A DNA stretch of 64,000 nt from Onchocerca volvulus (Eukaryota; Nematoda; Chromadorea; Rhabditida; Onchocercidae): contig HG738138.1 in assembly GCA_000499405.2 (NCBI GenBank), forward strand, positions 22,206,824-22,270,823. The letters run 5' to 3'. Under the pieces are notes generated by a model. The model saw only the letters and a program-made list of their open reading frames with translations. It did not search any database and was not told the DNA's origin. Shown in pieces: positions 25,848-38,732 of this stretch. The position numbers were made by a program, and so were the translations under genes. How positions within the stretch are numbered: the stretch's first letter is position 1; each line of letters begins with the position of its first letter.

Positions 25848-26545
25848 TTAAATATCATATGTTGTATTAAATACTTAGTGTTTATAAAAGGAAAGATTGT
25901 AGTGGGCCATTAATCTTCTACTAAGTCGTCTTTCCAAATAGAAGATGGTAAGAGAAATTTTGGAATTATGAATTTTTATAATTCCATAAAAAACAAGTTA
26001 ACTTTCAGCTGTTTCAAGACTTTTATGTTTTATATTTTAAATCTAGAAGTAAGGGTTGGTTTTTTTTTCCTTTTCTTTACTCTAAATTTTCTTCCCTGTT
26101 TCTCTTGACTACAGACTCTTGTAATTCTGCAGTTGCTGACTTCATGATGTTTTTATTTTTCGTTTTCTTTTCTTTTCTTTTTTTTTTTTCTGATCTTCGT
26201 GATTTTAAGTTGTTATTTATCTAGGCATTAAGTTAGATTATTATTGAATGAAATTTGGAAAAAAAAAATTTGTCTTATTCCATGTTTGAAAACTCTTGAA
26301 GAGAGATAAAACTCTTTTTGTTATTATTCTTCAATAGTTTTGCATATTTACTTGTATTTGTTTATACCACGTTTTTGAAAGTAATAAAAGATTTGTTACA
26401 AAAAATTTTGCTTTATGTTTCGTAAATTAAAATGCTTATATTGTCCTCCGATATTTCTGCTCAGTTTGTTTGAATATGAGTTTTTATGTTTAGATTTCAA
26501 TGAATTAAAGATTTTCTTAAGAACTTTATCTGTGGTTTGCAAACA
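25848..26545. other. 3' region of ValRS and upstream of ALG12
   Basis: T-rich noncoding DNA with the ValRS AATAAA at 26383-26388. No clear spliced-leader acceptor is visible before the ALG12 start. Confidence 0.5.
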
Positions 26546-29500
26546 ATGAGTTGGAGCAAATGGCTCTTAGACTGGCTTCTGGTAGGAATATGTGTGCTAC
26601 ATATAATAATGGCACCTTATACGAAAGTTGAAGAAAGCTTCAATATGCAAGCTATCCATGATATCTTATATCATCGGTTGAATTTTAACAAAGTAAGCTT
26701 TTTTGAATGAAACATTTTTTTTCTTCCTTATAATTCATGTGGCGTCTGTTATTCTTTTCATGGATAATTCAGTTCTGTAGTAAAGTTTTCACTCTATATT
26801 AACTCCTATATAGATACATATCAATGACTAGCGAATGGTAGAATTTCAAATGAAGAAATCTTCACTGCGATACATCAGCATGAGATAGTCATGATTACTT
26901 CACCAAAATAATTTTTTTTTAAATTACAAGTTTTTTAAAAAATTCCTTCATATCATATAACGTTGAATGAGATTTATGATTATTTTAAAAGACCTAGCTT
27001 CTTTGTTAAATTTTTTGTGTTAAAATTCCTAAATTTCAACTTCCAGTACGATCATCACGAATTTCCCGGAGTGGTACCACGTACTTTCGTGGGTGCCGTA
27101 GCAGTTAGTATTCCATTTGTTCCTGTAGTCAGTTACTTCAATAATATTTCAAAGCTTTGGATTTTATACGGCGGTTCGTTTCAGATTCCGATGACAACAG
27201 TAATGTTTTGGTTTATTAAATGAATTGTAATATTTTTTTGTGATTGACAATTCACATTCATCGCCTTGAGTTTTTGTAAAATATCTCCAAAAAACACTAC
27301 TATTTTTCAAAAAAAGCAAATTCTAGTGAGACTTCTGCTTGGTTTAACAATTTTATTCGCATTTCGAAAGTTTGCTGAACGAATCGATAAAAAGTTTGGC
27401 CGATTATCGGGAAACTTTCTCAGGTATTTTTCTTTTGTCCTGGAAATTTGTATTTAGAATTCAAAACTTGATAGTTGTTGATAGCAAACTTGTTAGTTAC
27501 CTTAGATAATAAGTTTACTCTCAGTAATATAGACTACGATTTGATAGAATGTAACGCAGTTTGGAATGCCAGCTCATTTTAGAATTAGCAAGCTGTTGTT
27601 TTCATCTTAAAATATTCAAATTTTTTTTTTTCGTGGAAGGCATATAACACGCGAAACAACTTTCAAAAATGATTCTTATAAATATATTACTCAGCAAGTT
27701 TCAGTTTTTTGTGAATTGGAGAGAAAGTTTCAGGTTAACAGTAGCGACACAGTTCCATTTTATATTCTACTGTTCCAGACCTCTTCCAAATACATTTGCT
27801 TTACTTGGGGGTAAGAGTTTTTTCATCCTTCCTTGTAATTTCCACTCGATTTTTATATTTAATATTTAAGCCTAATTAAAAACTATCGAAATTGTGTTAT
27901 TCCTGTTCTTTTTCTTTTTCATTTCATTTCGTTTTTTATGATTGCCGACTTTAGTACTTTGGACTTATCAGAAAATTCTGGATGGAAATTGGTTATGTGC
28001 AGCACGATTTGCTACAGTTTTCATACTATTATTTCGATGTGAACTGATCTTGCTTTTTGGATGTATTTTCATAGTCCCTCTTTTAACACACCAATTACCT
28101 CTCTTTGGATGGAATGGTGTAATTGTTCATTGCTTGTTTACTGCTTTGCTTACTTTAGGTCAGTCATTTATATATTTTATTTGCATTTTTATATTTGGAT
28201 TCTGTCGTTTTCAATTTCTGCTCTCTTCTGGAAGGTTCATTTCAATACATCAAGATTGTTCAATTTTTTACTGAATTTTGCTGAATATTTACTCAAAAAA
28301 TACAAATGTTTAGGTCTATCTGTGCCAATAGATTCTTTCTTGTGGCGACGATGGGTATGGCCTGAAGGTGAAGTATGGTGGTTCAATGTAATCTTGAACA
28401 GAAGTCATGAATATGGCGTAAATTTTAATTTTCCGTTTGTAATCAGTAGATTTTATACCACAAAAAAATTCAGAAATGAAGAATTCTTAGGTTTGAAGTA
28501 TCATAAAAATTAAAAAGATTAATTCTTTTTCAAAAAATTATTTCCTTTGATAGCAATACAGTAGTTTTTCAGTACATCATTTTTACTCTTTACAGGTTCT
28601 ACCCTACTTTTGGTATTTTTATTCTGCGATCCCACGGGCAATGATTGCTTCAACTGCTCTGGTGCCTTTAGGTGCATTAATTGGTGAGTAATTTAAATCT
28701 CGCATTCTTCTCTGATTTATATCAAGAATTAGATTGTTTTTTGGATCTTTAAAGTCTCTAGTCACTTTAGAATTCAATGAATGGAGAATTCTATTAATAA
28801 TAAATGCATCTGATATTTAACTTATATGAGCTCATCATCGAAATTAATAGATTTGCATGCTTTTAGATCGTCGTTTACTGCCAATTTTAATGCCTGTTGT
28901 CTGCTATATTTCCTTGTATTCGTTCCTTCCCCATAAAGAACTTCGATTTATTATTTACATATTTCCACTTTTGAATGTTTCATCAGCAGTGTTCTGTGCA
29001 AGAGTGTATGTTATTTGATTTTAAAATTATAATTGTTTTAAAATAAGTAGAAATTTATGATGCACATTTTGAAAAATATAATCTTTTAATGATAAACATG
29101 GAATGTCTTATTAATCATAGTCGCGCTGATTTTCCATAAATTTTATCGGGATTTTTTTGTTTTTTATTTGGATCAATCGCTGGAAATCGATGTTCGGAAT
29201 GTTAATGGCTGTTGGAGTCATACTACATTTAATAGTAAATGTTATCAGTACTTCCATTTTTCTACTTGCGAGCTCTAGAAATTATCCTGGCGGCGAAGCA
29301 CTCACTTCTCTTCAGGTACTTTTTTCTGGAATTCTTAGAATCATAGTTTTTTATATTGATTTCCATGAATCTATTCTGTCAAATTCATTTATTATTATTT
29401 CAAATTATTATGCCTTATCCTAAATCGCTGCTATTAGATAAAGAATGATAATATAAATTGAGATAATCTTGTGTTTCATTTTATCATAAAAGCTTTTGAG

Positions 29501-30615
29501 TTGAGAAATTAGGAAAGAAGTGGTCATTGAAAAAAAGATATAATATAAATCAAAGAAAGTTTCTTAGAAAATTGCTTTCAAAAAACCTATATTTTAATAA
29601 AAATTTTTACTTGCAAAATTTTTTTTTAGTATTCGCGACATTTCGATCGTAATAAACCAGTTTCTGTTTATATCGATAATTACGCTGCGCAAACTGGTGT
29701 TAATCGATTCTTGCAGTGGTATGATGCTTGGGAGTAAGTAATTTAGTAAAAAATTGTATTGAATTTGCTAACCAAAATGAAAGGAGACTACTTAAGCTAA
29801 GGAAATGAGTTATGAGCGAAAGAGAACCAGTCTACGGCAAAAAGCTCAAAATAACTATTAAGACTTGCATTATTTCCATAACATGAAAAACAGTGCAGTT
29901 AAGTTCAGATGATTCCGCAATAACTCTTTTCTCTGAAACAGTTTTTATGTTTCAAGTGATCAAGGTGTGTAATAGGGAAGCATATTCATATATATTGCGA
30001 AATTTTGAAGTCAGAATTTAAATAATGAAATATGAGCTGATTGGAAGATAGTAGTATTTGCGGCATTACAAATTATTTTCTTGAATATACAGATACAATA
30101 AAACTGAAAATTTGGAACCATCACAACTTGCACGATTCGATTTTTTGTTGATTGGTTCGTATACGGAATCTGATATTGTCAACTTTACTGCAGCAAATTT
30201 CTTTTCCTCTCATCAAATTTCATATGATGTTGAAGTATTCCAGTAATTTTTTGCATCATTTATATTAATTTGTTACTTAAGATTCCGTTCACCAAAATTT
30301 CAAAATTTTGTCAGCATATTTAGCAGTTCATGATTTCTGATTGTTTCATTCACAGCTGAAATAATCAGAATTGTTCAAACTGAAAACTTCACTAATAACT
30401 TGTAGCTGCTTATCCATTTCTCTAACTTGTAGCTGCTTATCCATTTCTCTGAAAATATTTTTCAATGCTTTAAAAAAGTCTTCATTCTTTAAAGCTATTT
30501 TTTCAGGGGAGTTGAGTTGAGAAGAATACGATGGTTCCCATACTATTGGCCTAACATAAAATTCAATCCGCAGTTGGTAGTGTTGGAAAAATTGCATTAC
30601 TCTGATTCAGTTTGA
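26546..30615 (+). CDS. ALG12: ALG12 dolichol-linked alpha-1,6-mannosyltransferase
   Basis: Multi-pass ER enzyme of glycosyltransferase family 22. It adds the eighth mannose to the lipid-linked N-glycan precursor using dolichol-phosphate mannose. Twelve exons: 26546-26692, 27047-27173, 27327-27423, 27734-27810, 27955-28158, 28314-28417, 28596-28683, 28867-29005, about 29159-29315, 29630-29733, 30093-30242 and 30507-30615, giving 500 residues (human 488). Hallmarks are [13 protein letters not shown] (catalytic luminal loop), [51 protein letters not shown], the GT22 HKELRF motif and NYPGGEAL. The C-terminal [12 protein letters not shown] matches the family end and is reached by a phase-2 junction at 30242/30507. 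Exon 9 has no AG acceptor at the expected place. A polyadenylation signal lies at 30855-30860. Confidence 0.93.
30397..30450. repeat. 27-bp perfect tandem duplication in the last ALG12 intron
   Basis: Two exact copies, 30397-30423 and 30424-30450, each beginning AACTTGTAGCTGC. Confidence 0.97.
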
Positions 30616-33600
30616 ACTATTCTAGATTTAAATATTGTTGAATTTTTATGAATAAGTGTTTGCCAAAAATTAGATACCTTATTTATTTATTTAGTGCACT
30701 TCTAATATAGCTTTTAGCAGGTTTCTTTTTTTTTTTCTATCTAAGTAGCTTTAGCATAACACTTTTTATCATATTGCATTTTAGATTTTTGGCAGGTAAG
30801 AAACTAAATTCTGGCAGAGCCAATAGAAGAAGGGCAAGAAAAAAGGAAAAGCCGAATAAAGCAAACTTTGAAGTTTATCAATAGAATATCTCTTTAGATC
30901 TCACATTTTATTAAAAGTTAAAAGAGGTTCCTTGCTTTATATGTTTTCTTGCTTTGAATATTTCATATTTGTTGATCTGGTTTTACAATCATTGTCTTTC
31001 CATTCGATTCTTTGGTTTGCTGTAAATCATTAATTTAATTAAAACCTACATTCATTTGCTGCTCAGCACAAAATATCTATTGTGGTCTGAATTTAATTGA
31101 AATCCAATTTATTAATTTTTAGTTTAGAGACAAAAGAAGTTAGTGATTTTAAGATATTAGCCGTATTTTCTTTTCGTACAGGTTTTTCTTTTCTGTTCAA
31201 AAAGAATATTTTCTCGGAAGCAAATGGATTTAAAAGTGATGTTGCAAGTGATTTCTTTTACTATTTTGGAATCTTGCTGAGTGAAAACAATAGTTATCAA
31301 GCCAATGGCTTAAAATATTTTCCCTTAAAAAACTTTATCAAAATATAAACTTATAACAAAAACCGAAAATTTCGATCGCATGGGACTATGAATTTCTGCT
31401 ACTATGCACCACAGCCAAGAAAATTTCTAGAATAGTTCCCTTCCTCTACTATCTAACACATGCAATTTTAAATAGTCAAAACAACAAATATTTAGAATAC
31501 AAATTCCAATTACTTAATGATGATTGTTCTAATTACAATTCTGAAAAAAGCGTGCTGAAATACTTGCTACAAGGTAAAATCTATTCATTCCTTACATCAA
31601 AGAATACTGAGATTTGAAATATGCCTCATTTTTTCAAACTGTCATTTTTCAGTAATTCGTATTTAGCAGCGTTTGATCGCAAGTGATAATGTAAACAGTT
31701 CAAAAAAAAAAGTTTTCATGAAGTTTATTAATTTCAGTAGATTTGATATATTGCACTTGATACTTCTAATGTAGAACTGTATTGTTTGATAAAAATGAAA
31801 CAGTTTAACTCTGTTCCATGTAAGCAAGCAGAACCGCTGTTGAGTATTTTCATCAATTTAATTTTCATGAAGTACTTTCTACATGGAGGAAGAATGATTT
31901 CTCATGGTTTCATGCTATGATGTTCTATATGTAATTCATTTAAACATGCAATCATGTCTGTATGTTATTTAGATTCATATTTAAAATGAGTTTTTTGTAT
32001 AATTACATCCTAATTTTTCTTAAAAATATTTTTAATAAAATCTGTGGCAAAAAACCAATCGTTTCTTGAATTTTAAATTTCAAATTTTTCACTGCAAAAA
32101 ATTTAAGTTGTTGAATTACTGAGGAAAATTTATGTATGGTTGATAAGTAACAGAATGGTACTAATTGTTCCTTACAGATGCATAAAAATTAGCAATTGTA
32201 GTCTAAAAACATCATGATCGGAACAAAATTGGTCTAAAGTAATACTTCAGTGACTCAGATGTCTTCAATTACAGATCATAATATTTCATAACTGCTAATT
32301 TAATTTAAAAGCAATGGTTCTACTCATTTCTGATTAGCTTTTTTGATTTTTTTTTCATAATTTAGATAAAATTAACAGAAAACAATATTACTACTGAATC
32401 TTACGTTGGAATGATTAATATGCAGAATATTTCAGACCGAAATAGCGATGGCAAATCGTTGGGAAATTATGACGCTTCTGAGAAATTAATTAAGTAAACC
32501 AAGGGATATAAAAATCAAATTAAACTTTCCAATCAAAAATTCAAAAGTCTCCGTCTTTATACATTCGATAAAACAATAAACCAAATAATGTGCATCAAAT
32601 ATCTCGATTATCTGAAGATGAAATCAACCAATGACCCATGCACATTTAATTCAGAAATAATTACTTAAAGACCTTTGTGTATTCAATATTAAATGCATAA
32701 GAAATGACACAACTTTAATTTTAATTATTCTTAATCTAATTTTTTCTATGACTACCAGCTAATATGATGCCATTCCGAATGAACGTAACATCAAATGTAA
32801 TGGTGACAAGCATGGTAAGATATTTAAAGTGCTATTATCAATTATCATTATTATCCTAACTTTTTATTAGGTTCGTTCTCTATTCCAAATATCAATTTAT
32901 AACATTAAGTCTTCTTCCTTAAATGCCTTTTTTAGCTAATAATCTATGTAAATAAAAATGTAACTGTTCATTGTTACTTTTGACATGGCATTGCAAGTTC
33001 TTCACCGATTGCTTTGAAATTTCGATGCAACGTTGCATTCGAATAGGCACATGTTTTTGCATAGATAAGTGCGTATTTAAGAACTTTTTGAAATTTAAGA
33101 TTTTGGATGTAAGAGTCGTAGAAATGATGGCAAAGAAATGAAAAATAACAAATCCCTTAAATCGGGCAAGAAAATATTTTAAAGAAAAAGTGTGAATAAA
33201 GATAACGAAGAAAATCTTCCAGAAACATATGGAGATATTAGTAATTAAAAAATTTGATATTCAACAAGCGACATTTTGTCATCTGTTGTTAGTAGGAAGA
33301 GATGCCAAGACTTCGAAAATGTGAAATGTTTAGTCGTAGAAACTTCTTAACTCAATTTTAGAAATAGAGCAGAAAGAGGACGATGAATTGAATTTAATCC
33401 TCACAGTGCATTTATGACAGAGAAGCAAATACTTCACATCGGTTTTGTTTACAATTCGAAGATGTTTTTCGTTTATTTGCAATTCCGTCTTGTCTTTGAT
33501 GGCCATCATCGCTCTGAATGAGGATATTTTTATACATTGATCATCACTGAATTGCGTTGTAACCCTTGACCTTTTAATGTTACTTCCCAATGCACAGTGC

Positions 33601-36600
33601 ACCATCAATTTTCATCTTAATTAATTTGAATTAAATTAAGTTCATTATTTCAGATGAGAGTGGTATTGTTTCAAATTTTTCATCCATAACACTATTGGCT
33701 TTCTAATTTTTCATTTTTAATTTCAAACGTAATATATAGACTGGCTGCATGCCAAAAGGAATGTTTTTTGAAATATACGTCTGGGAACTAAAACATGGAT
33801 GAGTACTTTTTAAAAACAGGAAATGCTGACAGATTTCAAATAAAATGATTGAGATAGATATATAAACGCTGAAACAATCCATCAGTCAGTCAATCAGGTC
33901 ATCTATCATTTAATAATCAGAGAAATAATCTGAAGGTAGGTTCTGTATGGCTGAATGAAACTGATCCCTAATTGTATCATCCACGAAGATCGATAATGTT
34001 CATCATTTAAGAATTACTGTTGTGTCCTGTTGTCTTTCTAAATATTATTAATAATATCTGTTTGAAACGAAATTTTCATCGTCGTAGTCATCCTGCTGCC
34101 CATATTTCTGTCACATTCATGCTGTTTCAAGCGTAATTTGTCTTAAATATTTTAATTTGGCAATACATTTTGCTCTGTCGTATTGTTTATCCTCTCTTTT
34201 GAAATTCTAATATTTAATTTTATAGTTACTGAATTATTTAAAACCTGATTACAAATTTTAATTTCATTCCCCAATTTAATTATATTTACTTTTGATCATG
34301 CAAAGTTAGTTTAAAGTTGGATTATGAAATATGTTATTAATGAGTATCAGTTTGTCAATTCATCCAATTACGAAAAACTCAACCAGTGCTTGATTATAAT
34401 GAATTTGAGAGCTTGCCACATGTGCATTTTGCGATTTTGAGGCAATTATGAACTGCGTCACACGATTTTTGTCGCCAAAAGCGCCCCATTATATTTTAAC
34501 AAAAAGAAAAGAATCAAGTTGTCTTTCCATCACTTTTGCACTTTAATCGGCACTAAGAGATTTAGTAGCTTGTTATGCGAAAACATGGATCGTATATCTT
34601 TTTAGAAATTTTTTTCAAGTTTTTACAAATTAACTTGTCTCGATGAGTTTAAAATTAATTTAGTATTATTAGTTTTAATGCTATTGTCTGAAATTTTATA
34701 TTGACCAGAATCTGAAGGGCGTTTTTGCTATCATTTTGTTGCTTATCATTTTTTCATCTTTTGCCATATTGTATACGATTATTAAATGTATCGTCTGCAA
34801 TTTCATATTATAAAATTTAAGTTATACAATTCAAAAGCTATTCAATTATTTATTAATTTCCGGAATATTTCAATTTTATGGCAATAATTTACAAATTGCA
34901 AATATCCAAATGTTGAAAGATAAGTAGGAGAATGTTTGTTAGAAAAATGATGAGATGAAGATAAAACCTCATCGTTTGAGAGAAGAAAAGCACCGTAAAG
35001 TGTATAGCATTAGAAGTTTAGATAAAAGATTAGGAGAAACGAAATAAATCGAGAAACGGCAAAAATAACTAACTGTTGGAAAAAAAAAGAAAAAAAGAAG
35101 TTAAATCCGAATTTTACAAATTGCTCGGTTAAACGCCAGAAGCAATGAGTAGGAAAATTGAGGCATTTTCTATCAAACAACATTTTAGTACCTGTCACAT
35201 ATCATTTGTCACATTGTTTACTGGATAAATCGAGAAAAAGAATGATTGCTTTTCGACTAGCTATATTTGCTTTCTTTCTTGAGGCTAAGAATTTCACGGA
35301 TAGAATTTCTAAAAGTCAATGAATAAAGAACAAAAAAAAGTAAAAGAGGAATTAATGCTTAGAGCCTATATTTCTCAATCGCATTATCAAAATAAATTGG
35401 ATCTTGAAGAGGGAGAAGACAAAATTACAACTGTATGATATAGATCTCTTTGACCTATAAAAATACATTTGTAATTTTTTTTTTCTTTTTGCATTCTTTG
35501 ACTCAAAAATTTTATCATTCGACCCAATGCATGATGAAAATTGTCCTTTTTTTTTTGTTTATTGGTGAAGAAATTCATTCCTTCTCATTGTAACGAATTG
35601 CTATTGACCATGAATTAAAATAACGGAAATTCATTCTTTTTATCACTCTGATCGTGAGAGCCAGTTTATATGATAAAGCCTTGAAAATACTTGGCTCTAA
35701 GCTTCCTTATCGAATAACAATTTCCTTCACAAATTATCTCTCTATATGTCAAAATCATCCATCATCACTGTCACTTCTGCATTGATCAATGAAAATCGTT
35801 CTTTCTTTTCATGGTTACTTGCAACTCGTAGCTTTATTGCAAATTATTAATGCTCGAAAAAATACAAATAAGTAGTAAAAATTATGTATTAAATAATGCA
35901 TTTCTACAGAAAAGTCAAGAGTTTGGAGGCTTATTGATATAGGTAATTGTCAACCATTGTATAATCGATGATCACTGATTTTCAGTGAAAGTATCCAAAT
36001 GTATTAAAAAGTAAATATGCCAAAAAGACTAGAAAATGAGTTATTATTTACCATAAAACTTGTTGAAATTTAAAGTTCTCCTGCACAATAATTTGATTAT
36101 GTATTGAAATATCGAATAAAACATATTGAAATCTCAGTTAGTAATTATCATATCTCTTCAATTGATACTATTCTGGAAAAATATATCATTGAATATATTC
36201 TTGAAAATCCTTTCTATGTTTTTAAATAATTTCATAATTTTTTTCAATGCAGTGCGTTTTTCATTATTTTTTGAGGTTTTAACAGTTTTCCAGAAATATA
36301 ATTTTAAAACATTCATTTTTGTTTTTCTTTTTAGGCCTATTGTCAAACAATTTTCTAAGGAAATTTGACAAACGCGCAAGCCATAATCGAAGAAAAATCG
36401 AGACTAAAGTATGCCACCGTAAATAAATTCTCCACATTTTTCTGAATCGTGAAAACAAGATCCACTGATATCTAATATCATCGATATCATATAATTTTAT
36501 TATTCACATTTTTTTTTCTAATCTTTAAATAGTAGAAAGTATATAAATTTTCTGAGTGAAATAATGAGAACAAACATCCGTTAGTGTTTTATTGAAGCAA

Positions 36601-38460
36601 AATTCCCATCCACATGTTTTTTGAATTGCCGATTTTTTCCAAAAATACAAGATTTTCTGCGCTACTGGAATACAATAATAATTTTCAAAATTTCGAAATA
36701 TTTCCGAAAGATATCGAATTTTATTGCGATTAATTTCCTGCGATGCTAGAACATTAGTTTCTGAACAAATTAATTGTTATCTCAAATTTTTTTACTGCTT
36801 TGATCCTTCTAAATATTCCAGATTAACGAAAACTTTCCGTCTCAAAAGAAAATGAGCGGAAAAGTTTTCAAAGCGCATTGTTTTGATTCTTTGCATAATT
36901 GACAAATTTAATTTTTTTAGAAGTTAAATATCCCATGCCTTCAGTTATTTTCATTTCTAAAGAAAACATTGAATAGCAAAATTTCTTCCATTATAATATT
37001 CTCAAGCATTTGGTCCAATTTTTTTGAAATGCCATTTAATTTAAAGTCCATCATTTTGAATTTTTTCAAAATTTAAATCCACTTGCTCGCTCAAGTAAAT
37101 TAATTGTTTCAAGAATAATGATAAATGTTAAGTGCATTTTCACAAATATAGGAAAAGGACTTCAAACTAAAAATGTTCCAAATTTTCACATTCTTTAATT
37201 TAGCCAATATTCAAGAACTAACTTTTTATTTCATTTACTTTCAGCTAGTTTAGTTTAAAAGATGAAATTTCAATCCGTGCTGCTATAAATCAGCATTTGC
37301 TTCATTTCCCAGGAGAGTGATTAAAGCGTTTTCTCACTCAGCCTTTCCGGATCGATCAGTGCTTGAATTACTTCTGGATAAAAGCCTATTAATCCTCAGC
37401 ATGCATTCATCTTTATAGAAGATGTAAATTTTTGTTGCAATCTTGTTGCATTTACACATTAAAAGAATTTACTTAAATAATATCTGAAAATTTTAAGAAT
37501 CATAAAAAGAATCTAAGGGAGCAATTTCTGAGCAAAATAATATATATTGTTTCACAAAGACAGGAAAGTTCAAGAAATTTTAATCTATCGCTAATTTTTG
37601 ATTATTCGGTTGAAAATCAAGTATTGCTTAAAACTGAGTTGAAAAATTTTTGTGAATTTGTGAAACATTATGTTCTGGGATATTTATGATCATTCTGAAG
37701 CAACATTTGTATAAAATATTTCTTTCTCTTCCATTATCAAATTCTTATCTTTCTTATAAAAAAACAAACAAGCAAAAAAAAAACAACGAACAAATGAAAA
37801 TGAAAACATAATTAAGACATTAAAAAAAGTAAAACAGTGCAAAATTCACTTTTGCAAGTTAAGAGACAAGTAGAGTTATTAAAATAATAAATGATTAAGT
37901 GATTTCCATGTCCTTTTCAAGTTAAATTAATGACTTAAAAAGTTTACAGAATGGGAAGAACAACTAGTCTACAAACTTTTCCAGAAATCACATTAAATCA
38001 TTTAACCTTTTCCCACTTTTTTATAAAATTGTTTAATTTTTGATATCGTTATTTCAGATTTTTTTCCATTTTGCTAGTTTCTAGGTTTTTCGTGTAAATT
38101 TTCATAAAAATTTCGTGTTTTTCTCATTCATCTTTTTTCCTTTTTTTTTTTAAAAATTATTTTCACTTTGCATTTATTGTCTCCTATCAAATTTTCTCCA
38201 AATGATTTGGCATACTTTTCACTCATTTATAATTGAATATATTTCATTTCGTGAATAAGGTCAACAAAGGTCACACCATTGCATGTGCCGAAAGATAAGT
38301 AAAACTGCAGTACTTCAAATTGCTGATTAAAGTGCCATACCTGAAAACTAATTTCTTAATACTCTAAAAATATTCTGTTTACTGCATTTTGTTATCAGCC
38401 TCCAATTCAATTTTATATCAATCAATTAAGTTTGCAAGCACACTGTTTTTTAGTCTTGAA
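30616..38460. other. Gene-poor region downstream of ALG12
   Basis: Nearly eight kilobases of AT-rich DNA with many stop codons in all frames and poly-A/T tracts. The ALG12 AATAAA is at 30855-30860. The only reading frame with somewhat coding-like composition is on the minus strand at 33330-33605 (91 residues from an ATG, MVHCALGSNIKRSRV), with no family match and no clear 3' signal. No RNA gene or mobile element was recognised. Confidence 0.5.
33330..33605 (-). other. Weak candidate reading frame, 91 residues
   Basis: Unrecognised. It starts at ATG 33605 shortly after an AATTAAG acceptor-like site and reads MVHCALGSNIKRSRVTTQ to a stop at 33330. It is Ser/Cys/Lys-rich with no signal peptide or membrane helix. 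No polyadenylation signal was seen within 60 bases. It is probably chance and is kept only because its composition is less AT-biased than the surroundings. Confidence 0.15.
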
Positions 38461-38469
38461 AGTGAATTC

Positions 38470-38732
38470 TTAAATTTTACACATTGCCAAGCGCAGCTGC
38501 TGCGTTATCAGCGACAAAAGTTGGTTCAATTTGTCAGTTGTGTAGTTTTCCAACTTTTTCAAATGATTGATGTTGGTGATTCCTTTCCTGTAAGCATAGT
38601 AGAAAGTAGCCATCAATTTGTTTTTTTCGAATTCCATCCGCCAGATTAAAATTCTCCGTTTCAGTCATCGAATTCCATCCGCCAGATTAAAATTCTCCGT
38701 TTCAGTCAAACTTACTTCTCGATTTCCGTCAT
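38470..38732 (-). CDS. Candidate two-exon microprotein, 44 residues
   Basis: Not recognised. Minus-strand exon 1 (38716-38732) is ATG followed by codons for TEIE and two bases, ending at a perfect GTAAGT donor. Exon 2 (38470-38587) begins after CTTACAG and joins in phase. The product starts MTEIEKKGITNINHLKKLEN and continues as a predicted amphipathic helix (LNQLLSLITQQLRLAM). This looks like a short coiled-coil subunit. A second donor (GCAAT/GTGTAA) near its end could lead to more exons. The intron contains a 41-base tandem duplication. Support is phase and splice consensus only. Confidence 0.25.
38627..38708. repeat. 41-bp tandem duplication
   Basis: Two identical adjacent copies, 38627-38667 and 38668-38708, beginning TCGAATTCCATCCGCC and ending GTTTCAGTCA. 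Each copy ends with an acceptor-like TTTCAG on the plus strand. Confidence 0.97.

Noticed and set aside
34380..34520. Locally less AT-rich block that might be a noncoding RNA
   Set aside because: No convincing hairpin or known RNA motif could be drawn from it by eye.
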